DNA of 13,182 nucleotides from Actinomycetota bacterium (GCA_013821525.1 JACDGR010000052.1:1-13182); one strand, 5' to 3'; positions 1-7,275 are shown, counted from the stretch's first letter. The notes: generated from the sequence alone by a model not told the origin. Numbers and translations are program-made.

Positions 1-852
1 TCGGGGATCCTCCCACGCGGCGGCACGATCATCGGCACGACCCGCACGAATCCGTACAAGGTCGAAGGTGGCGTGGACGCGGTTCGTGCGGCGTTCGAGC
101 ACATCGATGCGCTGGTTGCGATCGGCGGTGAGGACACGCTCGGCGTCGCCTCGCGCCTCTTTGACGACTTCGGTGCGCACGTGGTCGGGGTGCCGAAGAC
201 GATCGACAACGACCTCGCGGGGACCGATTACACGTTCGGCTTCGACACGGCGGTCGCGATCTGCACGGAGGCAATCGACCGGCTGCACACGACCGCCGAG
301 TCGCATAACCGCGTGATGGTCGTCGAGGTGATGGGCCGCCACGCGGGCTGGATCGCCGTGCACAGCGGCATCGCCGGCGGCGCCGATGTGATCCTGATTC
401 CCGAGCGTCCCGTCGATCTCGACGAGGTCTGCTCCGAGATCGGTCGCCGCCACGCGCGCGGCAAGAACTTCTCGATCGTCGTAATCAGCGAGGGCTGCGA
501 GTTGCCCGGCACGGAGGACAAGGGCGAAGTCGACCAGTTCGGGCACAAGCTGCTCGCGAAGCGCGGCGTCGGCGAGCAACTCGGTGCGGAGATCGAAGAG
601 CGCACGGGCTTCGAGACGCGCGTCACCGTCCTCGGCCACGTGCAGCGTGGCGGAACGCCGACCGCCTACGACCGCATTCTCGCAACCCGCTTCGGCCTGA
701 AGGCCGCCGACCTGGTCTCGGCCGGTGAGTTCGGGCAGATGGTGGCGCTGCACGGCTCGGAGGTCATCTCGGTCTCGCTACGTGAGGCGACCGCGGAGCT
801 GAAGACCGTGCCGGAAGAGTGGTACGACGTCGCGCGCACATTCTTCGGCTAG
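1..852 (+). CDS. pfkA: 6-phosphofructokinase, probably pyrophosphate-dependent (5' truncated by window edge)
   Basis: Phosphorylates fructose-6-phosphate at C1 in cytoplasmic glycolysis. The frame is open from base 1, so the start and roughly 60 N-terminal residues lie outside the window; 283 residues are visible. Seen: GGTIIGTTRTNP at the start, GGEDT (124-138), PKTIDNDLAGTDYTFGFDTA (from 193), VEVMGRHAGW, IPERP and GHVQRGGTPTAYDR, which are the substrate and catalytic blocks of the PfkA family. In E. coli numbering, residue 104 is Gly in ATP enzymes and Asp in PPi enzymes, and residue 124 is Gly in classic ATP enzymes and Lys in PPi enzymes. Here they are Asp (codon 133-135) and Lys (codon 196-198). 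This matches the PPi type, which is reversible and also serves gluconeogenesis. Family assignment is near certain; phosphodonor is inferred. The gene converges on the DyP-like gene, and its TAG stop lies in the end of a large inverted repeat. Confidence 0.95.
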   Translation, partial: SGILPRGGTIIGTTRTNPYKVEGGVDAVRAAFEHIDALVAIGGEDTLGVASRLFDDFGAHVVGVPKTIDNDLAGTDYTFGFDTAVAICTEAIDRLHTTAESHNRVMVVEVMGRHAGWIAVHSGIAGGADVILIPERPVDLDEVCSEIGRRHARGKNFSIVVISEGCELPGTEDKGEVDQFGHKLLAKRGVGEQLGAEIEERTGFETRVTVLGHVQRGGTPTAYDRILATRFGLKAADLVSAGEFGQMVALHGSEVISVSLREATAELKTVPEEWYDVARTFFG

Positions 853-1018
853 ATGGTTGATCGATGATTCGGGTGCTCGTGGGGATGGCCTGGATCAAGC
901 AGGTCAGACAGGTCGGGCGCCGCGCGTAGCGGTGCCTACGTGCAAGCCCGACCTGGCTGAGCTGCGCCGCATCCAGGACACCAGCCACGCGTGCGCCAAT
1001 TGTCGATCAATCATCTAG
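849..1018. repeat. 170-bp imperfect inverted repeat filling the convergent intergenic gap
   Basis: The outer arms 849-864 and 1003-1018 match in 15 of 16 positions when one is reverse-complemented, and the one difference would be a G-U pair in plus-strand RNA. Similarity continues inward with a few mismatches and small gaps (CCTGGAT at 889-895 against ATCCAGG at 971-977). It becomes perfect again at 909-918 (CAGGTCGGGC) against 946-955 (GCCCGACCTG), and a small inner hairpin CGTAG/CTACG caps the loop. The terminal CTAG at each end carries the TAG stop of the adjacent gene, so the repeat exactly spans the space between pfkA and the DyP-like gene. It could act as a bidirectional terminator or mRNA 3' end, although no T-tract follows. 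It could also be a REP/MITE-like insertion. Each arm holds a motif resembling the direct repeats at 7307-7378. Confidence 0.75.
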
Positions 1019-2388
1019 AGCTCGGCGAGCGGAAAGCTGCGATGTCGGCGCGGCGGGACGAGAAAGTTTTGCCGGTGCGTCGTCGAGAGCACTGAGTTGA
1101 AGCCCTGGTCGCGATCACGCGGCGCGAACGGGATCTTGCCGCCGGGCAGGACTCCGTCCATCGCGAGGCGGTTGCGGCGGAAGTCGTCCCCGGTCGGGTT
1201 GAAGACGACGAAGTGCACGCCCGCCGCCGGCAGCGCGCCGATCTCGTCCGGTAGCTCAGACCACGTGAACGGATTGTCGAGCGTGTTGAAGTCGGCCCGG
1301 ATCGGGATCGCCGTCCCCTTCGGGAAGTGGGTGCCGTCGACCCCGACATGATCCTGCAGGAGGCGCGAGGTCGTCTGGATCGCCGCGCTGTGCCCGATGC
1401 GCCCGGTGCGTCGATGGTCGCGCCGGACGTCGGCGTCGCTCGAGACGTCCTGCGGGCCCTGCCGCACCGTCTGGGTGCCCTGCCGCACGGCGAGATTCGG
1501 CTTGAACGCGGTTGCCACACGCTCGTCGAAGTCGAAGTTGAGGTACCAGGCCTCGACGTCCTCGTGGATGTGGGAGAGATGCATATGGGTGCCCTGGCGG
1601 AAGTACTCACTGCCGCGGAAATCGACGTAGCCGAGCGTCTCGAAGTTCGCAATCGGGGCCGGCCCCATGCCTGCCCGCTGCGTCGAGGTGAAACCGAGAA
1701 AGAGCTCGGCGGTGTCGGGGATCAGGTCGGCTCCAGGAATCTGTGCGGCCTGCGCCATCTGCTTCGGCAGCGAGCGTCCGCCGTCGAACCCGCCGCCGGC
1801 GAAGCCGCGCCTGATCGAGGTGAGCGTGAAGATCTTCGAGGCTCGGATCCGTTTCGTCGCATCGTCGATTGCGTCACGCGAGTCCGACCGCACGAGGATC
1901 GCGACGTCGTTGTGCTCGAGCCTCGTGTCACCGGGGTCGCTCGGGAAGCGCTCGGCGTCGAGCAGCACCGACTTGTCCGCGCGCCGGTCGTGCGGGATCA
2001 ACTTGGCCGCAGCCCTGGGGACGTACCGATCGAAGTACGGCCTCCCCCACGCCACGGTGACGCCGAGACCGGCGGGCGACGGTGCGTAGTCGCGGTCGAG
2101 TCCCGCGAGCACGCCGGCAAATGTGCGCTGCGCGTCACGCACGTCGCGGCGGGAGACGGCAATCCGCGCCGTCAAGATCTCGTGGTGCAGCGGCGGCACG
2201 AGCACTTCGATCCCGTCCGAGCGGACGACACGCACGCCGTCGAGCAGGTGCTGCTCGGGGAATGTCGCCGCCGCCGCCGCGCGCTGCGGGCCGGCGCCGG
2301 TGAACTGGTCGACGAGCTCGTAGACGCCGGCCGCGCCGACGGCCCCTGCCGCGGTGCCGACGACGAACTGCCGCCGCGTCAGCTTCAT
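1015..2388 (-). CDS. Tat-exported DyP-type (heme) peroxidase-like protein
   Basis: The predicted product is 457 residues. The start at MKLTRRQF gives a clean twin-arginine signal (T-R-R-Q-F-V at residues 4-9, then an Ala/Gly/Val-rich segment to about 25), so export as a folded, cofactor-loaded protein is expected. Residues 199-203 (GGFDG) fit the GxxDG motif of dye-decolorizing peroxidases, with an LPKQM stretch after it. The segment QGTHMHLSHIHEDVEAWY (265-282) resembles the DyP strand/helix before the heme pocket. His333 (IGHSAA) is my positional candidate for the proximal heme ligand and Arg364 for a following pocket arginine; neither is certain. The ATG overlaps the TGA of the upstream lipoprotein gene (ATGA), implying translational coupling. 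The reading frame stays open upstream to 2979, but that part overlaps the lipoprotein and lacks a signal peptide. The protein is longer and more divergent than typical DyPs, so a non-peroxidase role is possible. Confidence 0.75.
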   Translation of the reverse strand: MKLTRRQFVVGTAAGAVGAAGVYELVDQFTGAGPQRAAAAATFPEQHLLDGVRVVRSDGIEVLVPPLHHEILTARIAVSRRDVRDAQRTFAGVLAGLDRDYAPSPAGLGVTVAWGRPYFDRYVPRAAAKLIPHDRRADKSVLLDAERFPSDPGDTRLEHNDVAILVRSDSRDAIDDATKRIRASKIFTLTSIRRGFAGGGFDGGRSLPKQMAQAAQIPGADLIPDTAELFLGFTSTQRAGMGPAPIANFETLGYVDFRGSEYFRQGTHMHLSHIHEDVEAWYLNFDFDERVATAFKPNLAVRQGTQTVRQGPQDVSSDADVRRDHRRTGRIGHSAAIQTTSRLLQDHVGVDGTHFPKGTAIPIRADFNTLDNPFTWSELPDEIGALPAAGVHFVVFNPTGDDFRRNRLAMDGVLPGGKIPFAPRDRDQGFNSVLSTTHRQNFLVPPRRHRSFPLAEL

Positions 2389-3011
2389 TCGTTCGTGGGT
2401 CGGATCAGCTGGAGCGAACCGAGCTCCTGCTTCAGGTATCGCACGACGTGGTTGAAGGTGAGCGGCGGAGCGACATGCTCGGAGAGCGTGTAGAGGACAC
2501 CGTCCCTTCGCCAGAGGAGGAGTGCGTGCCACGCATCTGCGTCCTGATTGACGGTGTAGAGACGTGCCGTGATGCCCCCGGCCGTGATCGTGCGACCAGG
2601 CTGGTCGAAGCACGGAACGTCTTTGCTGTCGGAGCCGCCGGTACGGCAGATCGGGATCTTCGTCCGCCCCGGGTATCCCCGCAGGTTGACGTGCAACTCG
2701 CCGCCCGCCGCGCCGCCGCCGGTCTCTTGCCAGACGAAGCTCTCGAGGTAGCTCCGATCCTTGGAGACGGAGTTGATGTTGTTCCACCGGCCACCGATCT
2801 GGCCGATCAGCGGATCGGGCAGCCGGCCGGGGCAGTAGACGGCGATGCCCGTTTTCTGTGCGAGCTTCTGCCAGCCCGCTGGGTGGGCGCAGGGCTTCGC
2901 CTTCTGGGCGGCAACCTGCGGGGATGCCGCGGCCTTCGAGGTCGACCCGCAGCCCGTCGCGAGGAGCGCGCAGGCGCAAAGCGTCAGCCCGGCTGTGAGC
3001 AGCCCTCTCAC
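2385..3011 (-). CDS. Secreted lipoprotein of unknown function
   Basis: The product is 208 residues from a GTG start at 3011, chosen because it places a short basic N-terminus before a hydrophobic stretch and a lipobox (LLATGC, Cys21). It is therefore predicted to be cut by signal peptidase II and anchored to the outer face of the membrane. The mature protein has four further cysteines (about 41, 60, 122 and 134), enough for two disulfides, which fits an extracytoplasmic domain. I do not recognise the family. The start lies 28 bp after the stop of the TrpC-like gene, with no strong ribosome binding site. The TGA overlaps the ATG of the DyP-like gene, so the two exported proteins are probably made together. 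A role as partner or substrate-binding anchor for the peroxidase-like protein is inference from position only. Confidence 0.8.
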   Translation of the reverse strand: MRGLLTAGLTLCACALLATGCGSTSKAAASPQVAAQKAKPCAHPAGWQKLAQKTGIAVYCPGRLPDPLIGQIGGRWNNINSVSKDRSYLESFVWQETGGGAAGGELHVNLRGYPGRTKIPICRTGGSDSKDVPCFDQPGRTITAGGITARLYTVNQDADAWHALLLWRRDGVLYTLSEHVAPPLTFNHVVRYLKQELGSLQLIRPTNE

Positions 3012-3039
3012 GGTTTCAGGGTAGCGCGCCGCCAGGCGC

Positions 3040-3579
3040 TCAGACGTCGAACGGAAGGTGGCCGACCAGATGGGCGATTCGACCCACGCTGACGAGCACG
3101 GCGTCGATCCCCGCCCGCTCGAGAGCGAGCACCTCGTCGCGGTTCTCGACGTCGACCCGCGCGATCGCGAGCTTTCCGGCGGGGACATCGGGGAGCAGGT
3201 CGAGCACGGCATCGAGCGGGTCGTCGTGACCGTCACGGTCGACAGCGGAGAGCAGGAAGATCTCGGGATCGCGCTGCTCCAGCGCGAGCTCGAGCTCCTC
3301 CTCGTCGCGCACGTCCGCGACCGGCTCGAGGTGGTTGTGCACGTGGTCGTCCTCGGGCCGGAGCGCCACGGCGTCGACGTCGGGCGGGTCACCCGCTCCG
3401 ATCCAGAGGAGGGGCAGGTTGGTCGCCGCACGGATGCCGTCGATCGCCCGCGAGATCGCGAGCGCTTTGGCGCCCTGCTCCTCGGCGTCTCGTGCGCCGC
3501 CCGCGTCCTCGACGCAGGCGATGATCGCAATCCCGTCACCTTCGGAGATGCGTTGGCTGAGGCGGCGTGACCCTGACAA
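3040..3579 (-). CDS. Divergent indole-3-glycerol-phosphate-synthase-like TIM-barrel protein, probably not catalytic
   Basis: About 179 residues from a TTG at 3579, the first plausible start after the cupin stop. The frame is open further upstream but there only shadows the cupin gene. The pattern follows IGPS (TrpC): a first strand IAIIACV (17-23), EEQGAKALAIS (33-43), ATNLPLLWIG (52-61), VADVRDEEELELAL (87-100), then DPLDAVLDLLPDVPAGKLAIARVDVENRDEVLALERAGIDAVLVSVG to the end. The catalytic residues expected in IGPS are missing: the Glu and Lys of the first-strand AE-x-K motif become Cys and Glu, the LRKDF lysine segment reads LLWIG, the VEVH glutamate is Asp, and the SESG segment reads IARVDVE. 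At 179 residues it is also much shorter than the usual roughly 260. I infer a pseudoenzyme or a repurposed barrel. No other trp genes are nearby. Start position is uncertain. Confidence 0.6.
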   Translation of the reverse strand: MSGSRRLSQRISEGDGIAIIACVEDAGGARDAEEQGAKALAISRAIDGIRAATNLPLLWIGAGDPPDVDAVALRPEDDHVHNHLEPVADVRDEEELELALEQRDPEIFLLSAVDRDGHDDPLDAVLDLLPDVPAGKLAIARVDVENRDEVLALERAGIDAVLVSVGRIAHLVGHLPFDV

Positions 3580-3599
3580 GCTGACAGAGCGTAGACGAC

Positions 3600-3965
3600 T
3601 CAGGAGCCGGTGGCAGGCGAGGGCTCGAGCCGGTCGAGGCTCGCCCAGTCGGTTCGAGGCGGCGAGAAGAGCTCGTAGAGCGACGCGCCATCGGGGCCAA
3701 CACTGACCTGGTGCGGCACGTTCGCGGGAATCACCCACAGCGAGCCGGGCCGCAGCTCCCTCGTCTCCGGGCCGATCCGGAAGGTCAGCGAGCCTCGAAC
3801 GAGGACTCCGATCTGCTCGTTCGGATGGGCATGCTCCGGGACCTCCGCGCCCGGATCGAGCTCGATCGCCGCCAGGGTCGCTTCTGCGCCGTGCACGGAG
3901 CGGCCGACCACGCCAGTCCAGATCTGCTGCGGGACGAGCTCGTCCAGGTCATGGAAGGGAGACAC
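3600..3965 (-). CDS. Single-domain cupin (KdgF-like)
   Basis: A 121-residue one-domain cupin. The first metal motif is GAEVPEHAHPNEQIGVLVRG (39-58), giving His45, His47 and an Glu50-Gln51 pair. The second is PGSLWVIPANVPHQV (73-87), giving His85. The HxH...EQ...H arrangement matches KdgF-type cupins, which bind a divalent metal and linearise uronate-derived sugars, but small cupins vary widely in function and the substrate cannot be read from sequence. There is no signal peptide, so it is cytoplasmic. The start is GTG at 3965, only 4 bp after the TAG of the truncated aldehyde dehydrogenase gene. No in-frame ATG is available nearby. Position between the dehydrogenase pair and the TrpC-like gene suggests it belongs to the deoC transcript. 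Confidence 0.85.
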   Translation of the reverse strand: MSPFHDLDELVPQQIWTGVVGRSVHGAEATLAAIELDPGAEVPEHAHPNEQIGVLVRGSLTFRIGPETRELRPGSLWVIPANVPHQVSVGPDGASLYELFSPPRTDWASLDRLEPSPATGS

Positions 3966-3969
3966 TTTT

Positions 3970-4767
3970 CTAGACGCCGATCGGATGCCAGACGGTCTTC
4001 AGCTCGAGGAACGCGGAGATCTCGTAGAGGGACTGGGTGTCGGGCTTGCCGAGGACGACGCGCTTGACGTTGTCGGCGGCCGCGCGCTCGAGGTCGGCGC
4101 GCAGCCCATCGGCGCCGGTCAGGTCGATCGCGTTCACGTCCATGTGGCTCGCGAGCCACGGCGCGAGCTCAGCGCGCTTGCCGGTCAGGATGTTGACGAG
4201 GCCGCCGGGCACGTCGCTCGTCGCGAGCACCTCGGCCAGCTCGATCGCCGCGAGCGGCTGCGTCTCGGACGCGAGCACGACGACGGCGTTGCCGCCGGTG
4301 ATCGCAGGCGCGATCCGGGAGACGAGCCCGAGCAGTGCAGGCTCGTCGGGCGCGACGATCCCGACGACGCCGGTCGGCTCCGGGATCGTGAAGTTGAAGT
4401 ACGGGCCGGCGACAGGGTTCGTCGAGCCGAGCACCTGGGTCAGCTTGTCGGCGAAGCCGGCGTACCAGACCCAACGGTCGATCGCGCGCTCCACTTCCTC
4501 CTTGCCGCTGCAGAGGCCGGCGAACTCGGAGAGCCGCGCCTCCATCATCTCCGCGACGCGATACAGAACCTGGCCGCGGTTGTACGCGGTCGCGGACGCC
4601 CACTTCGGCTGGCCACTGCGGGCAGCCTGCACGGCATCCCGCACGTCCTTGCGCGAGGCGAGCGCGACGTTCTGCTCCTGCGCCTCGTACGTGCGTCCCG
4701 ACTCGCTGCGCGGGAACGCGCCGCCGATGAACAGCTTGTACGTCTTCTTGACGGGTAGCCGTGGCAT
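3970..4767 (-). CDS. Truncated aldehyde dehydrogenase-family protein lacking the catalytic domain
   Basis: A 265-residue protein; full aldehyde dehydrogenases are about 480-500. Residues 10-240 follow the NAD-binding half of the family (KLFIGGAFPRSESGRTYE, PEPTGVVGIVAPDEP, RIAPAITGGNAVVVL, PGGLVNILTG). The IPWNFP asparagine is replaced (VAPDEP at 138-143), the ELGGK glutamate is lost (VVLGK at 237-241), and the cysteine-bearing domain is absent. It then ends in a distinct tail, SLYEISAFLELKTVWHPIGV. I know of comparable short partners next to a full-length aldehyde dehydrogenase and deoC in Streptomyces, so this is probably a stable family rather than a fresh deletion. The ATG shares one base with the upstream stop (TGATG), indicating coupled translation. 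An inactive subunit of a hetero-oligomer with its neighbour is the likeliest role, by inference. Confidence 0.8.
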   Translation of the reverse strand: MPRLPVKKTYKLFIGGAFPRSESGRTYEAQEQNVALASRKDVRDAVQAARSGQPKWASATAYNRGQVLYRVAEMMEARLSEFAGLCSGKEEVERAIDRWVWYAGFADKLTQVLGSTNPVAGPYFNFTIPEPTGVVGIVAPDEPALLGLVSRIAPAITGGNAVVVLASETQPLAAIELAEVLATSDVPGGLVNILTGKRAELAPWLASHMDVNAIDLTGADGLRADLERAAADNVKRVVLGKPDTQSLYEISAFLELKTVWHPIGV

Positions 4768-6254
4768 CAGCCGCCGAACGTTTCCGCAGCATCGAAGGTC
4801 AGATAGGGCTCCATCCCGTGCAGGCCGCCCTCGCGGCCGAAGCCGGATTCCTTGTAGCCACCGAACGGGCTCGTTGGGTCGAAGCGGTTGAAGGTGTTCG
4901 CCCACACGACGCCTGCGCGCAGCCGCTCTGCCATCCAGAGGATGCGCGAGCCCTTCTCCGTCCATACGCCCGCGCTCAATCCGTACGGCGTGTTGTTCGC
5001 CTTCTCGACCGCTTCTTCCGGTGTGCGGAAGGTGAGCACGGAGAGCACTGGGCCGAAGATCTCCTCCTGCGCTATGCGCGCGCTCTGCGCGACGTTGGTG
5101 AACACGGTCGGCGCGAACCAGTAACCCTGCTCGGGGAGACGGCAGGGCGGCTGGTAGATCTCCGCGCCCTCTTCCTTCCCCGCCTCGACGAGCTCCTCGA
5201 TCCGCGTCAGCTGCTCGCGCGAGTTGATCGCACCTACATCCGTGTTCTTGTCGAGCGGATCACCGATGCGGAGGGTCGCCATACGTTGCTTCAGCTTTGC
5301 GATCACCGGCTCATAGATCGATTCCTGCACGAAGAGACGTGAGCCCGCGCAGCACACGTGTCCCTGGTTGAAGTAGATGCCGTTGACGATTCCCTCGACC
5401 GTCTGGTCGATCGCGCAGTCGTCGAAGACGATGTTCGCGGCCTTGCCGCCGAGCTCGAGCGTCAGCTTCTTCTCGGTTCCCGCGAGCCTGCGCTGGATCG
5501 CCTTCCCCACCTGGGTCGACCCGGTGAACGCGATCTTGTCCACGTCCGAGTCGACAAGCGCGGCGCCCGTGCTTCCGTCGCCGGTGACGATGTTGACGAC
5601 GCCGGCCGGTAGCCCCGCCTGCCGCAGCACGTCGCAGAAGAGGAGCGCCGTCAGCGGGGTCGTCTCCGCGGGCTTCAGCACCACCGAGTTCCCGGCGGCG
5701 AGCGCCGGTGCGATCTTCCACGCGAGCATCAGCATCGGGAAGTTCCACGGAATGATCTGCCCGCAGACCCCGAGCGGCTGCGGCGTGCGGTTCGGGAAGG
5801 CGTACTCGAGCTTGTCGGCCCAGCCTGCGTAGTAGAAGAAGTGCGCGGCCGCCAGCGGAAGGTCGACGTCGCGCGACTCCTTGATCGGCTTGCCACCGTT
5901 CAGCGACTCGAGCACCGCGAACTCGCGCGCGCGCTCGGCGAGGATGCGCGCGATGCGGAACATGTACTTCGAGCGCTCGGCGCCGGGCAGCTTCGACCAC
6001 GTCTTGAACGCTGTGCGCGCCGCGGCGACGGCGTCGTGCACGTCGGCCTCGCTCGCCTGAGCAACTTCCGCGAGCGGCGACTCGTCACGCGGCGAGATCG
6101 TCGTAAAGTGCTCTTTCGCCTTCTGCCACTCGCCGCCGATGTAGAGGCCGTAACGCTCCTCGATCGTGAGGATGCTCGTGCTCTCCGGCGCGGGCGCGTA
6201 CGTCCAGTCCGTCGGGACCGGCGAGCGATCCTGTCGCTTCTCGACGTCAGTCAT
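4767..6254 (-). CDS. NAD(P)-dependent aldehyde dehydrogenase
   Basis: A full-length 495-residue enzyme that oxidises an aldehyde to the acid in the cytoplasm. Seen: IIPWNFP with Asn171 (oxyanion hole), AFTGSTQVGK (242-251, cofactor loop), LELGGK with Glu267 (general base), FNQGHVCCAGSR with catalytic Cys301, and EEIFGPVLSV plus SPFGGYKESGFGREGG near the C-terminus. The usual GQ-x-C is GH-V-C here, a conservative departure. The ATG at 6254 was chosen because it overlaps the deoC TGA by 8 bases; an in-frame ATG 24 codons upstream would overlap deoC further. Directly behind deoC, its natural substrate is probably the acetaldehyde released from deoxyribose-5-phosphate, giving acetate. That specificity is inferred from context. 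Confidence 0.95.
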   Translation of the reverse strand: MTDVEKRQDRSPVPTDWTYAPAPESTSILTIEERYGLYIGGEWQKAKEHFTTISPRDESPLAEVAQASEADVHDAVAAARTAFKTWSKLPGAERSKYMFRIARILAERAREFAVLESLNGGKPIKESRDVDLPLAAAHFFYYAGWADKLEYAFPNRTPQPLGVCGQIIPWNFPMLMLAWKIAPALAAGNSVVLKPAETTPLTALLFCDVLRQAGLPAGVVNIVTGDGSTGAALVDSDVDKIAFTGSTQVGKAIQRRLAGTEKKLTLELGGKAANIVFDDCAIDQTVEGIVNGIYFNQGHVCCAGSRLFVQESIYEPVIAKLKQRMATLRIGDPLDKNTDVGAINSREQLTRIEELVEAGKEEGAEIYQPPCRLPEQGYWFAPTVFTNVAQSARIAQEEIFGPVLSVLTFRTPEEAVEKANNTPYGLSAGVWTEKGSRILWMAERLRAGVVWANTFNRFDPTSPFGGYKESGFGREGGLHGMEPYLTFDAAETFGG

Positions 6255-7185
6255 TCGTGAAGTAGTCCTTACCGGAATAGAACCCGGTGCGCTGCGTGCG
6301 CAGCTGCATGAGGATGTCGTTGACAAGGCTCGACGCGCCGATCCGGTAGAGGTCGGGCGTCAGCCAGTCGGGGCCGAGCGTCTCGTGCACCTGCACGAGG
6401 TACTGGATCGCGTTCTTCGCCGTGCGGATGCCGCCCGCCGGCTTCATCCCGACCTTTCGCCCCGTCTCCTCGTGCACATCGCGGATCGCCTCGAGCATCA
6501 CGAGCTGCACCGGCAGCGTCGCGGCGCCCGGGAGCTTGCCGGTCGAGGTCTTGATGAAGTCGCCGCCGGCGGCCATCGCGAGCAGCGAGGCGCGGCGAAC
6601 GTTGTCGTAGGTTCCGAGCTCGGTCACCTCGAGGATCACCTTCAAGTGCGCCTCGCCACAGGCTTCCTTGATCCGCACGATCTCCTCGTAGACCGTTGCG
6701 TAGCGACCCGAGAGGAATGCGCCGCGGTCGATCACCATGTCGATCTCGTCCGCGCCCATCGCGACGGCGTCCTCGACGTCACGCAGCTTCACGTCGAGCG
6801 GCGCCTGGCCGGAGGGGAAATACGTCGCAACGCTCGCGATCTTGACGCCGGTGCCCGCGAGCCGCTCCTTCGCGGTGGGGATCAGGTTCGGGTACACGCA
6901 CACTGCCGCGACGCTCGGGATGTTCGGATCGGTGGGGTCGGGGCGAATCGCCTTCGAGCACAGGGCGGCGACCTTCCCGGGCGTGTCGGAGCCCTCGAGC
7001 GTCGTCAGGTCGCAACAGCGAAGCGCCAGCTCGAGCGCCCAGATCTTGGACTCCTTCTTGATCGAGCGCTTCGCCAGCTCGCCGGCACGCGCCTCGACGG
7101 CAACCTGGTCGACCGAGCCGATGCGTGGCAGCCGCTGCTTCAGCGGCAGCTCGAAGCCACGGGGCAGAACAGGGGCCTGAGCCAT
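6247..7185 (-). CDS. deoC: Deoxyribose-phosphate aldolase
   Basis: Cleaves 2-deoxyribose-5-phosphate to acetaldehyde and glyceraldehyde-3-phosphate through a lysine Schiff base in a cytoplasmic TIM barrel. The 312 residues show CCDLTTLEGSDT (57-68), the substrate-binding region, then ADEIDMVIDRGAF (145-157), HLKVILEVTELG (180-191) with Lys182, GDFIKTSTGK (208-217) with the Schiff-base Lys212, and VGMKPAGGIRT (245-255) with the second-shell Lys248. At 312 residues it belongs to the longer DeoC group, compared with about 220-260 for the short one, because of an N-terminal extension of about 45 residues. The ATG at 7185 has a -10-like TACACT six bases upstream and no ribosome binding site at the normal spacing, suggesting a leaderless message. 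It heads the cluster that continues with both aldehyde dehydrogenase genes. Confidence 0.95.
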   Translation of the reverse strand: MAQAPVLPRGFELPLKQRLPRIGSVDQVAVEARAGELAKRSIKKESKIWALELALRCCDLTTLEGSDTPGKVAALCSKAIRPDPTDPNIPSVAAVCVYPNLIPTAKERLAGTGVKIASVATYFPSGQAPLDVKLRDVEDAVAMGADEIDMVIDRGAFLSGRYATVYEEIVRIKEACGEAHLKVILEVTELGTYDNVRRASLLAMAAGGDFIKTSTGKLPGAATLPVQLVMLEAIRDVHEETGRKVGMKPAGGIRTAKNAIQYLVQVHETLGPDWLTPDLYRIGASSLVNDILMQLRTQRTGFYSGKDYFTND

Positions 7186-7191
7186 GCGGCG

Positions 7192-7197
7192 AGTGTA
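7192..7197 (-). promoter_or_regulatory. Candidate -10 element for leaderless deoC transcription
   Basis: TACACT on the minus strand lies six bases before the deoC ATG, so transcription would begin at or next to the start codon. The same hexamer sits seven bases before the phoH ATG (11750-11755), which strengthens both calls. A convincing -35 box is not visible. Confidence 0.5.
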
Positions 7198-7275
7198 GCT
7201 CCGCGGCTCGCGACGAAGCCTTCGGCCAACACGCCGCACACCGGCCCAGCAGAAGTCGAGCCGCGAAGGACGAGG

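Noticed and set aside
853..1014. Possible tRNA or small structured RNA in the pfkA/DyP-like gap
   Set aside because: The strong pairing is one long two-arm palindrome; no cloverleaf, anticodon arm or CCA-proximal acceptor pattern could be built.
1327..2493. Long plus-strand open frame (388 codons) opposite the DyP-like and lipoprotein genes
   Set aside because: It is antisense to well-supported genes with export signals, its translation is rich in Arg, Glu and Val without any family motif, and such frames are expected in high-GC DNA.
2389..2979. N-terminal extension of the DyP-like frame up to 2979
   Set aside because: It overlaps the lipoprotein gene in another frame and is low-complexity. 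The start at 2388 gives a proper Tat signal and an ATGA junction.
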